Shown here: one piece after another, positions 6,218 to 10,459 of the stretch
How positions within the stretch are numbered: position 1 is the stretch's first letter
Layout of the letters: each line of letters begins with the position of its first letter
NCBI GenBank assembly: GCA_022795575.1
Contig: JAAWGY010000058.1
Span: 1 to 10,459, forward strand
Length of the DNA stretch: 10,459 bases
Direction: 5' to 3'
Source: Angelakisella sp.
GTDB lineage: Bacteria; Bacillota; Clostridia; Oscillospirales; Ruminococcaceae
Notes under the pieces: model-generated
The model's database searches: none
Told to the model about the DNA's origin: nothing
What the model saw: the letters and a program-made list of their open reading frames with translations, nothing else
Program-made: the position numbers and the translations under genes

Positions 6218-6585
6218 AGCGTCTTGTCACCGCCGTTGTTCTGCTGGTGCTGATCATCGGCATCAGCACCCTTTCCCTCTTCGCCCTGGAGCGGGAGCTG
6301 GAGGAGATCTGCGCCTGCGCCGGGGAGCTGCGCCAGGCGCCCCCCTCGGCTGCGCTGGAAAGGGACAGTGAGGAGCTCTTCCGCCTTTGGAACGAGAAGG
6401 AAAGGCTTTTTGTTATCTTTGTCCGCCACGACGTTCTGGATGAGCTGACGGTGCTGATGGCGGAGCTCCCCAGCCTTGCCCGCCACGGGGAGTACGGGCA
6501 CTTTTACAGCGGCCTGGACGTCATCCTGGCCCGGCTGGATGACCTGCTGGATTCCGCCCGCCCCACCTACCGGAACCTTTTGTAG
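6214..6585 (+). CDS. DUF4363-family small membrane-anchored protein
   Basis: This encodes 123 residues: an N-terminal membrane anchor (about 4-25, LVTAVVLLVLIIGISTLSLFAL) followed by a helical soluble region rich in Glu, Leu and Arg (ERELEEICACAGELRQAP, LFRLWNEKERLFVIFVRHD). It ends in a helix GLDVILARLDDLLDSA. The pattern of one anchor plus a helical domain with a W-x-x-x-x-x-LF-x-x-x-x-x-H region matches DUF4363, a family often found immediately after DUF421 genes in clostridia. The start at 6214 overlaps the DUF421 stop as ATGA and has GGGAGG at 6201-6206, so the pair is translationally coupled and probably works together at the membrane. No catalytic motif is seen. The function is unknown; a spore-membrane role is inference from context. 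Confidence 0.8.
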   Translation: MKRLVTAVVLLVLIIGISTLSLFALERELEEICACAGELRQAPPSAALERDSEELFRLWNEKERLFVIFVRHDVLDELTVLMAELPSLARHGEYGHFYSGLDVILARLDDLLDSARPTYRNLL

Positions 6586-6638
6586 CAGAACCCCGCCGCT
6601 CCTGAATCTTGGCATGGACCGGCTTTTTCCTCACGCAA

Positions 6639-6684
6639 AAAAGCCCCCCGCGGCGGTTCATCAAAACCGCCGCGGGGGGCTTTT
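6639..6684. terminator. bidirectional intrinsic terminator
   Basis: A perfect 20-bp stem (6639-6658 with 6665-6684) and a 6-base loop has a very GC-rich core (GCCCCCCGCGGCGG) flanked by an A run on the left and a T run on the right. It sits between convergent genes, the DUF4363 stop at 6585 and the stop of the minus-strand gene at 6731. It can therefore end both transcripts: CTTTTCTCTTT follows it on the plus strand and CTTTTTTGCG on the minus strand. Confidence 0.93.
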
Positions 6685-6730
6685 CTCTTTGGGATTGGTC
6701 TATTTGTACGCCGTAACCGGGTCGACGGGC

Positions 6731-7696
6731 TTAGCCCTGCATCTCCGGCGCGGATTCCTGGGAGGAGTCCTCCTCCGGGCTTTCGCCCTCTCCGGCGTCG
6801 TCGCTGCTTTCGCCGCCCTCGCCGTCCTCGTCCTCCCCTTCCCCGGGGGCTTCTTCCTCGCCCTCGGCGGAGGAGCCGCCGTCAGAGGAGCCGTCCTCCG
6901 GGGCGGTGTCCCCGGGCAGGCTCTCCGGGTTGCTCCCGGCCAGCTCCGGGACCATGTCGGAAACCGAACCGCCGCCGTCCCAGCCGATATCCGGCATGGC
7001 ATCCACGCCGCCCAGCAGGTCCGCGCCGGGCAGGTCCTTGATGGCGTAAAGGTACCAGCCGTTTTTGCCCCGGTGCAGCTCGTAGATCATGTACTTCTGG
7101 GGCTCCGGGGTGCCCATATCGCCGCTGGCGTCCAGGTCCAGGATGGTGCTGGGGGGGACATAGCCCATCTTCAGCTCGATGACGTCGCCGCTGGTCTTGT
7201 TGATCTCCTCCACCTTGGGGGTGGCAAAGCCGGTCATGGTGATGATGGGCACGTGGTAGGAGCGGATCTCCTCGTCGTAGAGGTAGCTGTCCTCCAGGTC
7301 GCCAAAGGAGCGGTGCTCCAGCCGGACATCCGGCCCAAAGAGCCGCTGGGCGGTGACGTCGATGTCGCTGGCGGGGATTACCATCATGTTGTTATCGTCG
7401 TATTCGTACTGCTCCCGTTTTTCCCCCAGGGCGGTGGCCCATATGGAGTATTGCAGCAGGCTGGCGTTATCGATGTTCACCGGGTTTTCAAAGGGCACCG
7501 GGTCAAAGATCACCACCGGGAGCAGCATACGCTCGTACTCCTGCTTGCGCTTGGAGTTATCCAGCAGGTTTTTGGTGGTGCTCAGGCAAAAGCTGGCCAC
7601 CGTAAAAAAGCCCACAAAGCAAAGGATGATAAACACCCCGCCGATGGGCGCGGCGTACCGGTTGCGCCTGCCGGGACGAAAAACAGAATGATCCAT
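6731..7696 (-). CDS. unrecognised single-pass membrane protein with acidic low-complexity tail
   Basis: The 321-residue product is one I cannot assign to a named family. It has a short basic cytoplasmic start (FRPGRRNR), one membrane segment (about 15-38), then a soluble domain (about 50-225) that should lie outside the cell. That domain contains the patches LPVVIFDPVPFENP, DNASLLQYSIWATAL and KYMIYELHRGKNGWYLYAIKDLP. The last 80 residues (about 241-321) are almost only Gly, Ser, Glu, Asp, Pro and Ala, strongly negative and probably disordered. The start at 7696 has GGAGG with a 7-base gap. It begins 28 bases after the proA stop with no terminator between, so it is likely the last gene of the proBA transcript, ending at the terminator at 6639-6684. 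No link to proline metabolism can be shown. Confidence 0.85.
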   Translation of the reverse strand: MDHSVFRPGRRNRYAAPIGGVFIILCFVGFFTVASFCLSTTKNLLDNSKRKQEYERMLLPVVIFDPVPFENPVNIDNASLLQYSIWATALGEKREQYEYDDNNMMVIPASDIDVTAQRLFGPDVRLEHRSFGDLEDSYLYDEEIRSYHVPIITMTGFATPKVEEINKTSGDVIELKMGYVPPSTILDLDASGDMGTPEPQKYMIYELHRGKNGWYLYAIKDLPGADLLGGVDAMPDIGWDGGGSVSDMVPELAGSNPESLPGDTAPEDGSSDGGSSAEGEEEAPGEGEDEDGEGGESSDDAGEGESPEEDSSQESAPEMQG

Positions 7697-7724
7697 ACAA
7701 GCTCCTCCTAAAGCCGCCCGGCGG

Positions 7725-8972
7725 TCAGCGGATCTGGCCGCTGCCCAGGACGACGTATTTGGTGGTGGTCAGCTCCTCCAGCCCCATGGGGCCCCGGGCG
7801 TGGAGCTTTTGGGTGGAGATGCCGATCTCCGCCCCCAGGCCGAACTCGCCGCCATCGGTAAACCGGGTGGATGCGTTGACGTACACCGCCGCCGCGTCCA
7901 CCTGCCGGATAAACTGCTGGCTGTGGCCGTAGTCGCCGGTGACGATGGCCTCGCTGTGGCCGGTGGAATACCGGCGGATGTGGCGGATGGCCTCCTCGAT
8001 GGAATCCACCACCCGCACCGCCAGGATAAAGTCGTTAAACTCGGCGGCGTAGTCCTCCCCGGTGGCGGGCAGGACGCCCTCCCCCAGGATGCGCCGGGCT
8101 TCGGGACAGCCCCGGAGCTGGACGCTGTACCGGTCCAGGGCGGCCTTGGCCATGGGGAGAAACGCCTCCGCCACCTCCCGATGGACCAGCAGCGTTTCGG
8201 CGGCGTTGCAGACCGAGGGGCGGCTGCACTTGGCGTTTTCGATGATCTCCACCGCCATCCCAAGGTCGCAGGGGCTGTCCACATAGACATGGCAGTTGCC
8301 CACCCCGGTCTGGATCACCGGGACGGTGGAGCCCTCCACCACCGCCTGGATCAGCCCCGCCCCGCCCCGGGGGATGAGCACGTCAATCAGTCCGTTGGCC
8401 CGCATCATCTGCCGGGCGCTCTCCCGGTCGGTGTTCTCCATCAGCTGGACAGCACCGGCGGGAAGCCCCGCCTGCTCCAGGGCCCGGCCCATGATCCCGG
8501 CCAGGGCAAGGTTGGTGCTGATGGCCTCCTTGCCGCCCCGGAGGATGCAGGCGTTGCCGGACTTAAGGCAGAGGGCGGCGGCGTCCGCCGTCACGTTGGG
8601 CCGGGCCTCGTAGATGATGCCCACCACCCCCAGGGGCACCCGGAGCCGGGTGATGGAAAGGCCGTTGGGCCGCACCCCGCCCCGGTCCACCCGCCCCACC
8701 GGGTCCGGCAGGGCGATGATCTCCTCCACCGCCCGGGCGATGGCCTCCACCCGCTCCCCGGTAAGGGTGAGGCGGTCCAGCATGGCGGGGCGGGTTCCCG
8801 CCTCCGCGGCCCGGGCGGTATCCAGGCCGTTGGCGGCCAGGATCTCCCCGGTATGCTCCCGCAGGGCGGCGGCGATGGCGGCAAGGCCCCGGTCCTTCTC
8901 CCGGGAGCCGGCAGCGGCCAGCACAGCGGCGGCCTCCCTTGCCCGCTCCCCCATTTCCTCTATCGTCCTCAT
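7725..8972 (-). CDS. proA: glutamate-5-semialdehyde dehydrogenase (gamma-glutamyl phosphate reductase)
   Basis: ProA carries out the second step of proline synthesis: NADPH-dependent reduction of gamma-glutamyl phosphate to glutamate-5-semialdehyde, which cyclises to pyrroline-5-carboxylate. The 415-residue protein has the normal length. It shows family landmarks in order: RVPLGVVGIIYEARPNVTAD (111-130), LKSGNACILRGGKEA (136-150), LIPRGGAGLI (199-208), the catalytic Cys255 in RPSVCNAAETLLV, EFNDFILAV, and near the end VNASTRFTDGGEFGLGAEIGIS with LHARGPMGLEELTTTKYV. The start at 8972 overlaps the proB stop as ATGA and has AAAGGAG upstream, so it is coupled to proB. It is cytoplasmic and probably forms a complex with ProB to channel the labile acyl phosphate (known for the pathway). 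Confidence 0.98.
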   Translation of the reverse strand: MRTIEEMGERAREAAAVLAAAGSREKDRGLAAIAAALREHTGEILAANGLDTARAAEAGTRPAMLDRLTLTGERVEAIARAVEEIIALPDPVGRVDRGGVRPNGLSITRLRVPLGVVGIIYEARPNVTADAAALCLKSGNACILRGGKEAISTNLALAGIMGRALEQAGLPAGAVQLMENTDRESARQMMRANGLIDVLIPRGGAGLIQAVVEGSTVPVIQTGVGNCHVYVDSPCDLGMAVEIIENAKCSRPSVCNAAETLLVHREVAEAFLPMAKAALDRYSVQLRGCPEARRILGEGVLPATGEDYAAEFNDFILAVRVVDSIEEAIRHIRRYSTGHSEAIVTGDYGHSQQFIRQVDAAAVYVNASTRFTDGGEFGLGAEIGISTQKLHARGPMGLEELTTTKYVVLGSGQIR

Positions 8973-9766
8973 ACCGGCTCCTTTCTCCCCGCAAAGTGGG
9001 TTCCCACTGCTCCGCCCTCCAGCAGGTCGTACAGGATGTCCGGGTTTTTCCCGTTCAGGATGTACATATCCGCCCCGGCAGAGGTGGCGATCCGCCCGGC
9101 AGAAAGCTTGGTGAGCATCCCGCCGGTGCCCCGGCTGGAGCCGGCCCCGCTGGCGGTTTCCATCAGCGCGTCGGTAATCTCCCGGACCTCCGGCACCAAG
9201 ACGGCGGCGGCGTCCCGGGCGGGATCGGCGGTGTACAGCCCGTCGATGTCGCTGAGGATGACCAGGGCGTCGGCATCGATGATCTGGGTGACGATGGCGG
9301 AAAGGGTGTCGTTATCCCCCACCCGGATCTCGTCGGTGGCCACCGTGTCGTTTTCGTTGACCACCGGGATAGCCCCCATGCCGAGGAGGGCCTCAAAGGT
9401 GTTGCGGACGTTTTCCCGGCTTTCGGCATCGTCCAGGCTGTACCGGGTCAGCAGCACCTGGCCAACCGTGTGGTTGTATTCGGAAAAGTACTTGTCGTAC
9501 AGGTACATCAGCTCGCACTGGCCCACCGCGGCGGCGGCCTGCTTGCCGGGGATGGTTTTGGGGCGCTCCCGCAGCCCCAGCTTGCCCATCCCCACGCCGA
9601 TGGCCCCGGAGGATACCAGAACCAGCTCCCGGTCGGTATTTTTGATGTCCGCAAGGACCTTTACCAGCTTTTCCATCAGCCGGATATTGATATGGCCGCT
9701 GGGGTGGGTGAGGGTGGAGGTCCCCACCTTGATGACAATCCGTTTTGCCTCTGCTGCAATGCTCAT
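8969..9766 (-). CDS. proB: glutamate 5-kinase (short form, no PUA domain)
   Basis: ProB phosphorylates glutamate with ATP to gamma-glutamyl phosphate, the committed and usually proline-inhibited step of proline synthesis. The 265 residues form one amino-acid-kinase domain: KVGTSTL (13-19), VLVSSGAIGVGMGKLG (49-64), NENDTV (137-142), GDNDTLSAIV (150-159), LSDIDGLYTADP (171-182) and GTGGMLTKLSA (213-223). Many ProB proteins, such as that of E. coli, carry an extra C-terminal PUA domain (about 367 residues in all). Here the protein stops after the kinase domain and runs straight into proA, so the short form looks natural rather than truncated. The ATG at 9766 directly abuts the stop of the upstream CBS-domain gene. 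Its GGAGGAAG lies within that gene's last codons, so the two are co-transcribed. No T-box or riboswitch can fit between them. Confidence 0.97.
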   Translation of the reverse strand: MSIAAEAKRIVIKVGTSTLTHPSGHINIRLMEKLVKVLADIKNTDRELVLVSSGAIGVGMGKLGLRERPKTIPGKQAAAAVGQCELMYLYDKYFSEYNHTVGQVLLTRYSLDDAESRENVRNTFEALLGMGAIPVVNENDTVATDEIRVGDNDTLSAIVTQIIDADALVILSDIDGLYTADPARDAAAVLVPEVREITDALMETASGAGSSRGTGGMLTKLSAGRIATSAGADMYILNGKNPDILYDLLEGGAVGTHFAGRKEPV

Positions 9767-10459
9767 CTACTCTTCCTCCGGCTGGGGCGCCAGCTTTACC
9801 GTCAGCTTTGTAACCCGCTGGTCGTCCATCTCCTTGACGGTTACGGCAAGGCGCTGGCAGGCAAAGCTTTCCCCCGCCTTGGGGATATGCTCCAGCATCT
9901 CCAGGGCCCAGCCGTTCATGGTGTTAAAGTCGCTCTCAAACCCCTTGGGGGTGTAGTCAATCTCGTCAAAGAATTCCTCGATGTTCATGTCCCCGCTGAC
10001 CTCCCAGCTGTCCTCGCCGGTTTGGGCAATCTCGGTGACAATCTCCTCGTCCTCGTCCCAGATCTCCCCCACCAGCTCCTCCAGCAGGTCCTCCATGGTG
10101 ACGATACCCAGGGTGCCGCCGTAGTCGTCCATCACCACGGCGATGTGGTTCTTTTTGCGCTGGAACTCCCCCAGCAGGCGGGAGATCTTCATGGTGCGGT
10201 GGATGTACATGGGCTTGGCCATCAGGTTCTTGAGGCGGATGGGCCGGCCCTGGACCGACCGCTTGAGGATCTCCCGGGACTGGACCACCCCCACGATGTT
10301 ATCGATGGTGCCCTCGTAGACAGGGATGCGGGAGAACTTTTTGCCGGTGGCGGTCTTGATGATCTCCCCCTGCTCCTCCTCGATATCCAGCGCCACCAGG
10401 TTTACCCGGGGGGTGAGGATCTCCTGGACGGTGGTTTCGTCAAACTCCAGGGCGGATTG
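9767..10459 (-). CDS. CBS/CorC-HlyC domain protein (hemolysin C / CNNM-type), 5' end beyond window
   Basis: The last 230 residues of a larger protein are visible; the frame is open to the window edge. They contain a CBS pair: the first begins around FDETTVQEILTPRVNLVALD and includes FSRIPVYEGTIDNIVGVV, the second includes KPMYIHRTMKISRLL and HIAVVMDDYGGTLGIVTMEDLLEELVGEI. A CorC_HlyC transporter-associated domain follows, from about DSWEVSGDMNIEEFFD to the end, closing with an acidic PQPEEE tail. This order is that of the hemolysin family with an N-terminal DUF21 membrane domain, which should lie outside the window. Such CNNM/CorB-like proteins are implicated in magnesium or other divalent-cation export; old 'hemolysin' names are not functional evidence. 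A GTG at 10396 is internal and should not be taken as the start. It leads the proB-proA transcript, with no gap before proB. Confidence 0.93.
   Translation of the reverse strand, partial: QSALEFDETTVQEILTPRVNLVALDIEEEQGEIIKTATGKKFSRIPVYEGTIDNIVGVVQSREILKRSVQGRPIRLKNLMAKPMYIHRTMKISRLLGEFQRKKNHIAVVMDDYGGTLGIVTMEDLLEELVGEIWDEDEEIVTEIAQTGEDSWEVSGDMNIEEFFDEIDYTPKGFESDFNTMNGWALEMLEHIPKAGESFACQRLAVTVKEMDDQRVTKLTVKLAPQPEEE

Noticed and set aside
7800..9956. Long 718-codon plus-strand open frame
   Set aside because: It lies antisense to proA and proB, whose motifs and catalytic residues are intact. Long antisense frames are expected in GC-rich DNA with this codon bias.
10394..10396. GTG as the start of the CBS/CorC-HlyC gene
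   Set aside because: The frame remains open upstream to the window edge and encodes the beginning of the first CBS domain (FDETTVQEILTPRV), so this GTG is an internal valine.

Overview
The window looks like a chromosomal segment from a GC-rich, spore-forming, clostridial-type Firmicute, most plausibly of the Oscillospiraceae. The grounds are strong AGGAGG-type ribosome binding sites, tightly coupled operons with ATGA overlaps, a complete GerA-type germinant receptor operon, a spoIVB gene and forespore-type promoter motifs. The family-level placement is an inference from gene content and style, not a measured result.

Layout from left to right. Positions 1-90 are not spoIVB sequence and look like the end of something joined to, or inserted into, spoIVB. 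Positions 52-1176 (minus strand) hold spoIVB. It is collinear with the family up to GIVQGM and then changes abruptly, exactly at the codon that should encode the catalytic serine. Positions 1330-4986 (minus) hold a three-gene receptor operon read A, B, C (gerA-, gerB- and gerC-family). Positions 4987-5533 form a 547-base gene-free divergent intergenic region. Most of it (about 5037-5401) is a large nested palindromic element centred near 5219, with three hairpins in each arm. To its right lie candidate forespore (sigma F/G-type) promoters on both strands.

Positions 5534-6585 (plus) hold a translationally coupled DUF421 and DUF4363 pair. A near-perfect bidirectional terminator (6639-6684) separates it from the convergent minus-strand operon. 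That operon reads from the right edge: a CBS/CorC-HlyC-type membrane protein (5' end outside the window), proB, proA, and a small-domain membrane-anchored protein with an acidic tail.

Functionally the left two thirds is a sporulation and germination neighbourhood. SpoIVB is the forespore-secreted protease that triggers sigma-K activation. The Ger receptor sits in the spore inner membrane, and DUF421 proteins are known in spore membranes. The right third is housekeeping: the first two steps of proline synthesis from glutamate, co-transcribed with a putative divalent-cation transport-associated protein. The two observations most worth following are the break of spoIVB at its active-site serine, and the palindromic element in the divergent germination-gene promoter region.
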